Of a stretch of 64,000 nucleotides of DNA, positions 1 to 12,690 are shown in pieces. The notes beneath the pieces are model-generated. The model worked only from the letters and a program-made list of their open reading frames with translations, was not told where the DNA came from and did no database searches. This DNA is from Struthidea cinerea (Eukaryota > Chordata > Aves > Passeriformes > Corcoracidae), in NCBI GenBank assembly GCA_013397865.1, contig VZTI01003778.1, positions 1,462,573 to 1,526,572 of the forward strand, written 5' to 3'. Numbering within the stretch: position 1 is the stretch's first letter; each line of letters opens with the position of its first letter. The translations under genes and the position numbers were made by a program.

Positions 1-1828
1 TGCATGACCCCGGAGGTTGTTGTTGTACTCACAGTCATACTATAAAAAGATAGTACTGCCCCCAAAGAGCTTAAAACTGCAGCAAAAAGGTACAGATAAG
101 CCAGTAAAACCCTCAAATAGGTTCCCAAATAATGATGGTTATGAGACAGATGGAAATACAAGGTGAAGGACATGATCTAGCTAGCTCTTTTAGCAAGTAA
201 TAATCTTAGCAGGAGGAAGGCGAAAAAAAATTAACTATCAAGTCTGCTCTACAATATTTCTTGGTAAGAACAGAGCCTGTCACGACTCAGCAAGGTGTGA
301 TCTGTTTCACATGTATAAGCAATGCAATTGATTCCAGGTGATGTTAGTTTACCCTCAGACTAAGCAAACGTTTAAGTGCTTTATTGAAAGCCAAATCCCA
401 CATATTTCATTGCAAAATATTTGAGTGGAATCAGGACAAACAATTATAGTCTTCTCATAGTCAGAGAATCCCACAGAAGGTCTCAACAAACCCAGTTATC
501 CAGTGATAACAGCTACTCAGTATCACACCTCAGCTATTTCTGATTCTTTTTTTTCTGCAAAAATAAAAGCAGCTAACAGAGGGATTATTTAAGGAGTGAT
601 GGGGAGACATTTGGTGGGAAAAAAGAAAAGGTAAGGGTGGAGATAGGATACTCTGGCCCCAGGTTTTTCCTCCCCATTTTAGTCTTCTATGTCAAACGCC
701 AGATCAGAATATGAACCCAGAAAAAAATATTCTTACCATTCTAGTTGAGTCATACCAGGATATGGAGCTAATCTACCATATATATTAAAAAAAAAAAAAA
801 AGTCAAATACCCTTTTAATAGATACTATTAACATAAGCAAATTGTCCAATTTATTTTTCTTTTAAATATCAATAATCTTAATTCTAGCTTTGTATCAAAT
901 ATCCTGATTAAAATAGATTGGCCAAACTTGACACTCTTGTTTGATTTGCTTCATTTCACTATGGCCGCAATTGTAGCCAGCACAGCCAAGATTCTGGGTA
1001 GAAAACTTCGACATGAGCAGCAAGTGATCATTCACAGCCCATAACTTGTCCTGAAAGACAGCTGTGAAGTTACCTTGGAGTGCAAAATGACAGGTTTCAA
1101 TGAACATCTTTACCCCATATTCACAAAAAGGTCTTGAGGACCCTCCTACAGCCTCTACAGCTATAGTTTTCTGTGGTGTTTTCCAGAGGTCTGAGCAGAG
1201 AAAAACAGGGACCTTTTGAACAATGCAGCACCCTCTTCTCTGTAGCATTGAGGAGAATATTTTGTGCAGTCAAACACTTTTTCCTCTGTTGCCTGTATAT
1301 TTTTGTGTCTATGGTTGATATACTCACATCGATTACAGTACTTCTAAACCAAAAGGAAGAGATACTGAGGTTTATGTGATTATTCTGCACAAGAAATTCT
1401 TTAGCTGAAAATTAACGAGCACGTGTTATTTGTAGGTGGAAGAACCATAGAATAAATCATGCTGGGAGGGGATGCCAGCTCCAGATACGGTTTGCAAGAT
1501 GGATTTCATGAAAAGTGAAAGGAAATTCAGACACGCAGTGATGCTACAAAACCTTTGATATCCAGGTTTAAATAAGAAATGTATTTCTTTCTCACAGAGA
1601 TAAAATTAATAAACTTACTCTCCTTATTTCTTTTTATTAGAGCAATTTTTTATTTATGCTTTATGGATGTTGCACAGGCAATCAGAAATGTAGTCTGCAC
1701 TCCAAGCTGCTTGCAGTTTGGACTTAGATAAAACTTGGGTGGAGACCTTGAAAAAAATCTGAAGCAGACAATTTCTTTTTAAGAAAGAACAATTAAGAGA
1801 GCCAGGAACAAAGTTCAAATATATATGT

Positions 1829-1847
1829 ACACACACACACACACACA
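1829..1847. repeat. (CA)9 dinucleotide microsatellite
   Basis: Nine perfect AC units follow a short AT run at about 1818-1826. This is an ordinary simple repeat and is probably length-variable between individuals. Confidence 0.95.
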
Positions 1848-3498
1848 AGAAATAAAGCCCTTTTTCTCACCTCCAGGTATCTCCCAGTAAAAAGTGATTT
1901 ACTGTTAAGTGATTCGGTCAGAAGTTGTTCTGCATAACTGTATTTTAAAAAGTTAATGGGGTAAGTTCATTCCTCTTGTAATTCTACTTACTTTCCAGTC
2001 TCTACTGTCCAGAGGCTTGGAAAGGGGGAGAAGAACTAAAAAGAGGAGAAAGAAATCAAGATTGTTTCAAGCATACTCTTTGGCAAAAACTCTAGATCAA
2101 ACTGATAAGCCTGCAGACTGCTGTGCATACTCCATCACAGTCTTTAAGAATTGAAACAACCACACTGTTCTTCCAAAAATAATATTCAGAAAATAAGACT
2201 CTAGATAACAACCCACTTTTACAATAGTTCTGATAGTTTAGTCAAAAATGAAAACTTCTGCCTTGTCTTCTCACTGTGCTTTTCTTGTCACCTTACCAGG
2301 TCTAAAGCCTTTTTTACTGAAGAGTGAATATTTTTAAGTTCTCTCTATTATTCAAGACAAAGAGCTGCAGCTCTGCTGACAAATTCCCTCACTAGGGTAA
2401 GTAATCCATTTCTCTAGGACCATGTAGACACCTTTTCCTGTGGCTCTCCTTTGGTTTCCCTGATACATCATCTTACACATGCACTTATTCTCTGCTTCAC
2501 CTCCACTACCAGAGCTCAAGTGTTGCAAAAGCAATCATTTTGCTCAATCATCCTTAGATTTTTCCTTATATACATGTATAAAAGGAAGTACAAAAACATG
2601 AAGGCTAATTAACATACCATGAGTGAAGAAGGAATAAAATTTACTTCCTGACCCCAGACTTTCTTGAAGCCTCTTTTTACCCTAAAGGTATTTTGGAAAG
2701 AGAATAAACTAAAGAATTTTATATGCATAGTAGTTCAGAAAAGAAAGGAAAGGAAGAAAAATTTTGTGCCTAAGTAACAATCCAGCCAGAGCTTGTATTA
2801 AAGCCTAAGAAGTCTGTGTCTCAGCAGCCCTGTGGTTTAAGGAACAGCCCTAATACCTTCTTGCAAAGTGTACCTGATTTGGCTCTGCTGAGATGCCCAT
2901 GCACAATAACAGCCACTGTACATTGCTCCATTTACTTCAGCAGAAGAGATCTGAAGACTTCAGCAGAGCAGGTGAAAGGCATAGGTGCCAAACGGATATC
3001 CCTTGATGGAGCTTTGCTTAGCTCACTTTGTTATGAAAAAAAAAGAAGTCATATCACATTTTTAGCACATTAAGATGGCATTAAGGTTGCACAGTCAGGC
3101 ATTCAAAGATGCAGGAAAACACCAGAGTTAGGGTTTTATGTAAAAATTAAATCAGTCTCATAAGACAGATATTGTAAAACTTATCTTTATTCTAAGGTGC
3201 AATTTTTCATTTCTTTATCATTTACTTCTCTCTCCTCTCCCCAGGTAAGATCAAATGCTGCCTGCCAGATTTCAAGTGGAAAAGCATAGACTGTGAGGAT
3301 TCTCCCCCTGCCCCTCCCAGTGAAGCAAGATGCAGGACGTTTTCCCTTTGTAATATGAAAAAAACAGTGTCATTTTCCGTTAGCTTATTCTGAGAAGCAC
3401 ACTGATATAAACCTGGCTGAAGTCCCTCCCCTCCCCACCTCTCCTGAATGAAGACACCCATCTGGAAAGTCTCAGCCTAAATTGTTTAAGCTTTGGCA

Positions 3499-3575
3499 GC
3501 GTTAACGCAGACAGTTAAAAACACGACCCTCTGGCTGAAAGCGTTGAGCAACCTTAAGCATAGGTAGCGTTAGCA
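3499..3575. other. CpG-bearing AGCGTT motif cluster
   Basis: A perfect 10-bp palindrome, GCGTTAACGC, occupies 3499-3508. Two further AGCGTT copies follow, with GCGTT starting at 3541 and AGCGTTAGCA at 3566-3575. The surrounding DNA is A/T-rich and has few CpGs, so this local retention of CpG is noticeable. The palindrome contains GTTAAC, the core of HNF1-type sites. Calling it regulatory is inference; it may be chance. Confidence 0.25.
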
Positions 3576-5419
3576 GCCCTGTCCATCATACCTAAACACA
3601 AACAGAAGAATGAGATCACAATATTCTGAAGTTTTTAGAGTGGGAAAGAGATCCACTGCCAGAGCTGTGTGAGGAATATGTTTAATGCCTCTTCCAGCCA
3701 ATGCAATGGCATCCTTCAGTAACAGGATTAACAATAGATATGTGCACATTTTCCTACAACATCTCTGCCAAAACAACTTAGCCCTGGCCTTCTAAACCTT
3801 TTTTCATACCCTCAATCTCTGAGTTACACTACCCCCAGCTCCGGGAAGACATAAAATATTCCTTTTCTCAGTATGTGCTGAGGAAAAAGTTTATAGCAGA
3901 GTTTTTCTTCTGCCCACGTATGTGGTTTACACTCCCACTAGAAGACTGTGTTAGCAGTAATGTCCCTGAGAATCTCCTCTTCTCTCTTCCTTGCACCCAT
4001 TTACTGTTTAGGTGACTCTTATTCCCCATCAGGTACTGCTTTGCACTAAAGCCCACAACTACAGTAGTCATCCCTCTTCTGACCAATAAAAGGAGATTCC
4101 TTCTGTGTGTTCATAAACCACACTCAGCTAATTCGGTCACAAGTTACTTAACCAGCTGCAAGAACCACCAGGGAAATTCACTGCCTTATGCAGTGTAATT
4201 AACGGCCCCTTCTGCCCTCCAGAACTATCAACCTCAGAATCTCTGTAATGAACAAATTATCCAGAAACTTGTTCTGAGCTGAGTGTTATTCAATTAAGAC
4301 ATATAAAACTATCAATACCAATAGGTGGTTTGGTTTCGCTGTTCGTGTTTGGGTTTTTTTGCTTGTTTTAAGAGAGGGAGCAGTGCTATTTTAAAAGCAT
4401 TGCATCTAGGCGAAGGGTAGAAATGTAATGGCAACATTCACTGATCGCAAAAACAGGATGCACACACAACATTTTTGTCAAGCAGCACCATGGGGTAAAG
4501 CCATGCCCTTCCTTGCTCCCACTGTCCTACTGCAGAATAGGTTCAAACCAGCTGAAATCGGCTGTCAGGTATTTGCTCCCTGCAGAGCGGGCAGTGCTGT
4601 GCACCGCTGCTGCGCGGAGGAAAGGCCACCCGCAGCTGCTAGAGCTCCACGTGGGTGACACCCACACACAGCTCAGCAGGTACCGGAGCACTGCAGAGAT
4701 GCTCCTCAGGCACTGCTCTTATGCTTCCTTGTATTGGAAAGGAGCAGAGTAAATTCAGCAGTGAGCAGGAGTGATTTTCAACTTAAGGTTCACCAGTCTT
4801 CATTGCTGGTGTTTCCCATGCTATGAATCAGACCACCACCATCCTTCTCTAAAATCTGTGTAATTTACAATCATCCCCTATTTCAACATTATGGTAAAAG
4901 TGGACAGGCTGATCTAGTCTGGAGACAGTTTTACAGACTAAAGTTCATTTCAAAACATTCGCTGCCATGGAGCACTCCTGCCATTTCTGTCAGGACAGTT
5001 CAAGTTCATGGTCTAGATGACCTCCTTGACTGCCTGCCTCCTGGGTCTGTGAGCCACATCACCTGACTCAGGACATCAGCAGAGGCCCGTGAAATCACCC
5101 CCCTTGCCAGGATCAACACCTCCAAACAGCCTCTGTGCTGTTTCATGTAAGCACTTCTAGGTGGCCACAAGGTCATTTGGTTGAAGAGGGAAATGTTTGG
5201 TTTGTGTTAGGTAAAATTAGTCGACTGGTGCAAAGTATTCTTTTACTTTGCTGTTAGAAGCTTGAGAGTAGCTGGATGTTCTAAATGAAAAAAATATTAA
5301 TATAACAAGGAAATATCTTCCTTTCAAAAGTACTGCGTCCTCCATGTGGCACAGAGCTCTCAGTTGTCCTAGATAGAGTGGAGTTTTAAACACAGCAGGA
5401 GAAAGGCCTTGGGTTTGGA

Positions 5420-5440
5420 TTTTTTTTTTTTTTTTTTTTT
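5420..5440. repeat. T21 homopolymer
   Basis: Twenty-one consecutive T residues. No retroelement body with a matching tail is recognisable beside it, so it is listed only as a simple repeat. Confidence 0.95.
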
Positions 5441-8400
5441 GTATCATTTAATGTATTTTACCAAGCTACTACATTGGGTTTTGTAACTATTGTGCAGATA
5501 AAAGCTAACTGGGGAAAGAGCTCTTGAAAAGAAAATATTAATGAACAAAAATTGATGTATTCCACGCGTTTTCTATTTATTCCTCAACACTTATTTGTTA
5601 ACTTCCTTGACAAAAGCAACTATATAATTAATTGTATGCAGAAGTGAGGGAAAGAAATGCAGTTACCACGTAACAGAAATAAGTAGCAAGCATTTATTTT
5701 CCTTGCGGTACGATGATGTCACTTACTTTGCCATCTGCAGCCAGCTTAAAATCAGGGTTTCCATAACATAACAACCCACAAGGACACTGCACAGGCTGTT
5801 GCAGTGGAGAGTCACTTTCTAGGCACATGTGCTCGCAAGTCCTTGAGCTGGTTTAGGCCCCAGCAGCTTTTCTCCCACTGGCCTCCTGATAGAAAGCAAA
5901 GCATACCAGTGGGGCTCTCAGTAGAATGGCACTAATACACTTATACTCTTGTATATTTGATTATGCATTGAAATGAGCATAAATTCTCAGACCTTCAACA
6001 CTCTGTTCCCTAAATGTACAATTATCAAGGGCACAAAGCCCATTGCAAGCAAAGTTTGAAATTTACAATAATAATTTCTTGTTATTTTACCCATCACAAA
6101 GCCAGAACATAGATGGGCAGCCAGGTTTCTGTTCCTGCAGCCCACCCTTCTCTTGGAATTGTGCCTTCTCCCCCTTTTTGTGCAGCCAGTTCCCTCAGCC
6201 TCAACAAGTCCTGATCCCTTTATTTTCCTGCTTGGCTCGATGGGAACACACAGCAAATTCACGCCTATTTCTGTGTGTTCTTCCTTCAGATGCAGCTTAT
6301 TTCCTCAGAGTTCAGTTCCAAGGCACTCCCATCCAAATGGGAGGCATAAAGGGTAAATGACAATTTACGAGAGAGATTTAATCCTGTTCTGTCAAATATC
6401 TAGGGATTAAACTGATGATACTGCAGCATCATAGTTGTCAGCAGGGATTGATAACGAGCATGTGGACAGATTCCCTACATTATAACAGACTCAGGAAAGA
6501 TTTTCCACATGGGAAACAAGGGATGTTTTTGTTTTCACTTACTAAAATGTGAAGTTCAATATTCAGTCCTTCTGCAACATGAGTTACTCCATTTCTCTGT
6601 GAATTTCATTATTCTCTCTTAGAGATATGTTATTTCAATAATTCTGTCCAGGATAATCCAGCATTTGGGATCAAGAGTACTGAACCTTTGAGAGCTAGAA
6701 AACCACTTTATTATGAGACCAAGAGATGAAATAATGCAAAAAAACCACAGTTTGAGAGACTGACATTTTACTCTGATACATTAGCGAACAAGGTTGGTTT
6801 TGACATAATTTGAAGTGTTTGTGCATTATGCAACATCAGAAATTAATGACTTCCTATTTCTATTGATTCCCCTTCACATTCAAAATGGTTTCATTAAATA
6901 GACAGATGCCTGTCTTTTCTCTGATTCACCAAACCACACTGACTTCAACAACAACAAAGAAATCAAAACAAGTCAATCTATTACCTATTATTCAATAGAC
7001 TTATCATACAATCCATTTCAGGAATTTGCTTGACCTCTAAAGCATGTAACAAATACCCAAGCAGCAAGAGCTCTGAGGGAAGAAAATGCATGCCTCAATC
7101 TTTCAATGTAAGCAGAGCAGTATGCCTCAAAGTAAAAGTTACTGCAACATTGACATGATTCCAGCATTGCATCAGTAGCACCAGTTTCTACAGCACGGAA
7201 AAATCAAGCCCTGGCACATCAGTCCACCCTTATCAGCCAAGCTACCTCCCCAGGTTTCCTCTTAGAATAAATCTCAACCCCCAAAATACAAAAGTTAAAG
7301 GTGCAGTCTTCCTTACACAATCAACCCAGAATTTAGCAAGACTTGGAAGGCCTTAAATGGTTAATTCCACATCTGCTTTTGTTGGCATTTTTTAATTCTA
7401 ATTGAAAAAATGAAAAGCTATAAACTGGATGACAACCATGGCCATCAACTGTTAATACTTCTGTTCATTTGTCATGCAAAACAAGGATTTCCATTCACTA
7501 CTTTATTTTTAGTATTGCTTGCTCATAAGCAGCTTTGTATCTTCATCTCTCAGCTTTGAACTTGAAAAAAGTTACACCACAGATTGCATTTACACTTTGC
7601 AGATGGTCTAGGTATAACATTTTTATATCACTTGAGAGGATACATTTTCATGGATCTTTACATTCTAGAAGATGCACAAAAACCAGAGGAATTGTGTATT
7701 TTTTTAATTTTTTTTTTTTTTAGAAAGAAGAAATGCATTAGGATCTTTTTCTATATCAGGGTCATGCTTAGAAAAAAATAAATTAAAATCATAACAACTA
7801 GAAAAGGGAAAAGGCAGAAATGATAGAGAAATATTGAAGTGTGGATACTGTTTTCTTCATCTTTGAGGTTGCTAGATGGAGCTATAATGGACAGCTTAAC
7901 ACATGTTCTTAAACGCCAGCCTGCAGGAAAACAAATCTGCGGTTTCTTCTTATATGTGGGGGGAGGCGAACTTGGCTTTTCAAGTTTGTCAAAACTGATC
8001 TTAAAAAAATACTGTGCGTACTGGGGAAGATGTCTAACAGGGCAGAATCCTCAGAAAGCACCACGGGGTGAGTGACCACAAGCTTTCTTTTTCCACTCTG
8101 AGAATGTATTAAGAGTCCAAAACTAACCAAGTCACTGAAAATTATAATAGAAATCTACATCTGGATGCTGAAGGAAAATTAATTGAAGCGAGAGCAAAGA
8201 CTTTTTTTTCCAAGATAACTGGTAGTCAACCAATAGCACAGTTCTCTCTTGGCATCTTCCCACACAGACTAGATAGCTTTTTTTACGCTACATTAGGCCA
8301 CCTGAAAAGGTATGGAGCACAATATTCATAGAGTGAAGAATCAAAATATAATCACCTGTAACAGCTAGGAGCTCAAGAAACCTTATATAAATAGTCTCTT

Positions 8401-11400
8401 TTTGACTTCCCAATCTTTGAATAACCTCATCAAGTTCAAAGAATGAAATAAGAAATAGTTAAGGACAAGTTCTCATCCACAAAACTATGACAATGATGTT
8501 GATTTCTCTTTTTACTTAAATTATTTTATCCACAGAACATAAATAAGTCTGGTCCATAGCATCTAGCCATAATTTTAATTCCTCCAAGTATAGAGGTTAA
8601 AAAGTCTACTAAAAACTGAGAAGCAACATCCACACCAAATGAAACACAGGCTAGCCATCTTCTCTTTAAGAATTACTTTTTTATTGTTATTTTTTATTAT
8701 CTAGTCTTATTATAGCAATATTCTTTGCACTTCTTTTTCTATGTCAGAATGTTTAATAAATGTTATCTATTATCAGATTATAGGCGCATGGTGTCAATAA
8801 ACTGCAGTGAATGTATCCTTTCTCTTCTAACCCATGTTGCCAAATGACTTTCTAGGATTTCACTGAACAGTGAGAAGTGCACAAACTGCCACAAAATAAT
8901 GTGACAATTGGACCCTCCAGTCTAGAGTACAGCAGAGACTCAAACATATGAAAGGAGCTATGGCAGCTAGTTAAAATAATCCATTGAAGATAACTAGCAT
9001 TTTAAAACATTTCATCTGAGAATACGTCTCATTTAATTTGTGGGCATGCTTGGGTTCAGAAGCTGGTTTCTAAAGTAACAAAGCAAATATATGAGCTAAC
9101 AGAACAAATGATAAAATGCACGTAATTGAATCCCTCATTGTTGAAACCAAATAAAATAATCTTAGTCATGCTGGTACCTATGTTCATATCCATTTTTGTA
9201 TCTTCTGAGTCTAGGCTTTTTATGTTAAATGCCAGCAGTCAGCCACAGAAAGCTCATCACATTATAAAAAAAACTTAAAAATTACTATCTAATCAGAAAC
9301 CAAACTCTCTGCTATAGTACCTCTGTAGAGATATATTATCAAAATAATACTGAAGGGCCACAACCTTTCTCTCAAAACATGCGTGAAATTGCCTTTGACA
9401 TCTGTTAGGACTCAGTGTACAGCAAAAGAGCAGGATGTAGTCTCACAAAACAGACTGCTTCAGAGTGGTTTACAAACAACATACCAGTTTACAGGCAAAT
9501 CCTGCACCCCTTGCTCATACAGAACCCCCACAAGTCAGCAGGACAGTTTAGTCTATAAAAGGGCTTCAGGAGACCGATTTTTATGTGATTAAAAGACAGA
9601 TTAAAAAAGATGCCATTTTGGACTTTCATTTATTTAGATTAATTTACACTATGAAAAATGTTTTTCTTAAACAAAACTCTGTGAAAAGTTATAGTACTGG
9701 ACTATGTCTGCTTTTCTTGTACTTCATACTTATTAAATGCTGAGTAATATGAACCTAACCATAGCCTTTTCCCTTAAAGCTAAAAAAATCTGGATATTCT
9801 CTCTATCAGCAAATAAAGATAAGAGCAGCATGCTGAAAATGCCAATTTTACTGCATATTTCAAGAGGTGATAACACACTTTTCATGGCAAATTCTCTTCT
9901 CTCCATCCAAAAATCAATAACTTAACCATGCTCTTTTTCTTGAAAAAAACTTTGGAATTTTCTGAAAATATCAATTACAAAGTCATCTTGGTATTATTAC
10001 AAAATTTATGACATCTCAAGAGCACAAATAAATTGTAATTGTGGCATGGTGGGAAGTAAGTAAATAGCCAAGCATTTATGGTGAGAAAGATTTCAGGAAA
10101 ATTTTACTTCTGTGAGTACACATGAAAATGCTGAAAACTAATTGAAGAATGTGAAACTGGAGTGCTTTTATACCTATGCAAAGGTTCACATTCAGGCAAA
10201 AATTCCACTTGAAGAGATGAAGCCTACAACGGCTGAATACATGACATTTACAAATAAAGGCAGCTGGCTATGAGGAGTCTCTTAAAACTAATCAATTTTC
10301 CAATACATTTTATTATGGTTGTCAAAAATCCAATGATGCAGGTTAGTAGCATGGAGCTATAAAAAGCCCCACACACCATGCCAGCTGCATAATCTTTGCT
10401 TATTTGAAAGTCTGACAGTTTCCCTTGATTAAAATAAGGATACTTCATTATGACTATTAAGCATTGCTTTATGAGTTATGTAAAGTTTATGCTTTTTCAT
10501 TTATGCTTTAGAATTTTAACCACATTATCTCACTTATGCATAATCCATCAATCCAGGTGACAAATAGTCTTCTATATTTACACACTAGGAATATACAAGA
10601 AGCATACTGTATTAGCAGCTGAAACTACAAACGCCACTGTCAATCAAACTGGCTAGCATAGGACCATATTTCTTGTCACCAAGAGGCTTAAAGCAAAGAA
10701 TCTGTGCCTAATTCTCTTAAACCTTGCAGGTCAAAAGGTTTTAAAATTATTTTTGACACCATTTCTTTGCTTTGTCAACAGGCCTGAGTACTTTTTAACA
10801 TGTAAAGGATATCAAAAAGCTGCTCATCGGAACAGTCTGGCATTAGCAATTTATGGGTTTAAAGTCTGGAGTGCACAGTAATTCCACTGGTATAACAGCA
10901 GGCTGCTCTGGAATAAGAGGATGGAGATGTGGCTGTAGGACTAACTTTTATTAATGCAAAACCTCCAAACCAATCACCCGTGCTCCAGGCAACCAGCACT
11001 TGCAGAGCCAAAACCACCGCACAACCTAAAACCAGCGCCACAGTGCAAAACACCCCATTGCTGGCACAAGCTGTCACAGAGACTTTTCCTGCCCAGGGGT
11101 TTTATGCCTGTTTCCAGGTCTTGCTTTGCCCACATGCTCTCAAACACAAAAATAGGGTCTCTAAATGGCAGCAGTGATGTCCTTCTCATTTGTTGAAGTA
11201 CTCTGCTCAGAGATGACAACCACCATCCTTGAAAAATCAGGGCTTTTAAAATTTTTCAGGAGCCCAACAGTTTGAGTCTTTCTTACTAAAGATGCTGTTC
11301 TGCAGCAGGCCCAAACCCCAGCTGAAGTTTTGGCCCCATCTTGACAGGTCAGCAGAAGGAAACCATTCCTTTCCGGGGATGTTTACAGGACAGAAATGCT

Positions 11401-12086
11401 GAAAATACAGAATGACTGAAAAACAAGCCCCCCACACAGACTGCTGGCTGCAGTTCTCAGGGACAGTAGCCAGCATCTTCCACTCTCTCTCCAGCAGTTT
11501 CAAGACACAATCCCTGTGACCTGGCGAGGAGCAGAGTAGACACACCATGGAGCAGGCAGCACAGCACCTCTCAGAGAGCCAAGAGGTCACAGAAGCAGGG
11601 GCTGACCCACCACCTAGAAATTACTGCATAAGCCACTTCCCAGTTTGTCTGACAAAGGAAGGCTGCTGCATCCTCCCAGCATAGTGAAAAGATTTCTGGC
11701 TGAAGACAAAGACAGCAGACTGAGCTAGGAGATGATATAAGCAATGAAAACACTTACATGGTGAAGAGAAATAGGGTGAAAGTCAAGTAACAATGGGGAG
11801 AGCTCGAACTTGGCAAAGCAAAGATATGAAGAGGAAAAAAAGGACAATAAAAAAAATGTGAAGGAAAAAAGGAAAATATATTAATGTGAAGGGGGGAAAA
11901 AAAGACAAAATATCAAGAAGGTAGAAGAACAGATTAAGAATAAAGAGAAATACCTTGTATTTACACTGAAGAGATCATCAGGACTAGAGTTCACTGCCCC
12001 AACTTTAAATTCAAATGTTAGAATAAAAACAAGCAGTGATGGAAGCTTAAAAATTCTGGAAAACTAACACTTGTCGGCCATTGTGT
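5441..12086. other. Unique A/T-rich non-coding DNA
   Basis: No gene is recognisable here. A minus-strand patch at 5727-5885 has a good acceptor, a GTAAGT donor and a downstream AATAAA; all three full-length frames contain stops, so it could only be a non-coding exon or chance. A G/C-richer patch at about 10.86-11.76 kb holds several overlapping minus-strand frames of 60-114 codons that match nothing I know. An A/G-rich stretch at about 11.8-11.95 kb reads as a long pyrimidine tract on the minus strand. Confidence 0.7.
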
Positions 12087-12690
12087 AATCACAGAAAAAT
12101 TTAGATTGGCAAAGACCTTTGAGACTGTTGAGTGCAACCGTTAACCCAGCACGGCCAAGTCTGCAACTAAACCATGTCCCTTATTGTACCTCTACACATC
12201 TCCCAAACACCTCCAGGGAGGGTGACCCTACCACTTCTCTTTGCAGTCTGTTCCAATGCTTGATAACCGTCTCTGTGAAGAAATTTTTCCTAATAACCAG
12301 TCTAAACCTCCCCAGGCACAACTTGAGACTATTTCCTCTCATCCTATTCCTTGTTATTTAGGAGAAGAGGCCAACCCATACCTCACTACAACCTTTGGGT
12401 AGTTGTACAGAGTCAGGTCTCCCAAGCCTCCTTTTCTCCAGGCTACACACCCTCAGCTTGCACAGTCGCTCCTCACAGGACTTGTTCTCCACATCCTTCA
12501 CCAACTCCACTGCCCTTCTCTGGACATGCTCCAGCAGCTCAATGTCTTTCCTGTAGTGACAGACCGAGAACTGGAGGCAGCACTCAAGGTGTGGCCTCAC
12601 CAGTGCTGCATACAGAGGGCAATCCCTTCCTAGTTCTGCTGGCCACACTATTCCTGTTACAAGCCAGGATGCCATTGGCCTCCTCGGTAC
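12087..12690 (-). mobile_element. CR1 non-LTR retrotransposon, 5'-truncated copy
   Basis: Read on the minus strand, this matches the 3' end of a sauropsid CR1 LINE. It starts in the C-terminal part of ORF2, near 12690, and runs through the 3' untranslated region to about 12087. The 3' untranslated part carries the usual CR1 wording, with segments equivalent to 'aggaaaaatttcttcacagag' and the 'ggacatgg' box before the terminus. The terminal octamer is degraded (the plus strand reads AATCACAGAAAAATTT). CR1 copies are commonly 5'-truncated and lack target-site duplications, and I see none here. Internal small indels and the worn terminus show an old, inactive copy. Confidence 0.93.
12358..12675 (-). 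pseudogene. CR1 ORF2 C-terminal remnant (reverse transcriptase tail)
   Basis: A 105-codon minus-strand frame inside the CR1 copy corresponds to the region after the catalytic palm of the CR1 ORF2 reverse transcriptase. Recognisable phrases include LYAALVRPHLECC, KDIELLEHVQRRAVELV and CEERLCKL, followed by SLEKRRL. In intact CR1 the last phrase leads into GDL-LYNY-KGGCSEV-VGLF. Here that part is shifted by small indels and the frame stops just after CSEVWVGLFS. The N-terminal endonuclease and catalytic reverse-transcriptase motifs are absent through 5' truncation. It cannot encode a working protein and is a retrotransposon relic, not a host gene. Confidence 0.9.

Larger units (their letters stand above)
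1..5419. other. Unique A/T-rich non-coding DNA, left edge to T21 run
   Basis: I see no recognisable gene in this stretch. Short open frames occur on both strands, but none resembles a known family. It contains a short (CA)n tract near 1.83 kb, a 15-base A run near 0.79 kb, a group of CpG-bearing AGCGTT motifs near 3.5 kb, and a small G/C-richer patch near 4.6 kb. Two weak minus-strand splice-bounded candidates (33-76 and 1992-2015) are covered in the findings. The rest appears to be unique intron-like or intergenic sequence. Confidence 0.7.

Noticed and set aside
10859..11753. Cluster of minus-strand frames in a G/C-richer patch, including a hydrophobic membrane-like segment
   Set aside because: The frames overlap in different phases, none has convincing splice edges or homology, and G/C-richer DNA lengthens chance frames.
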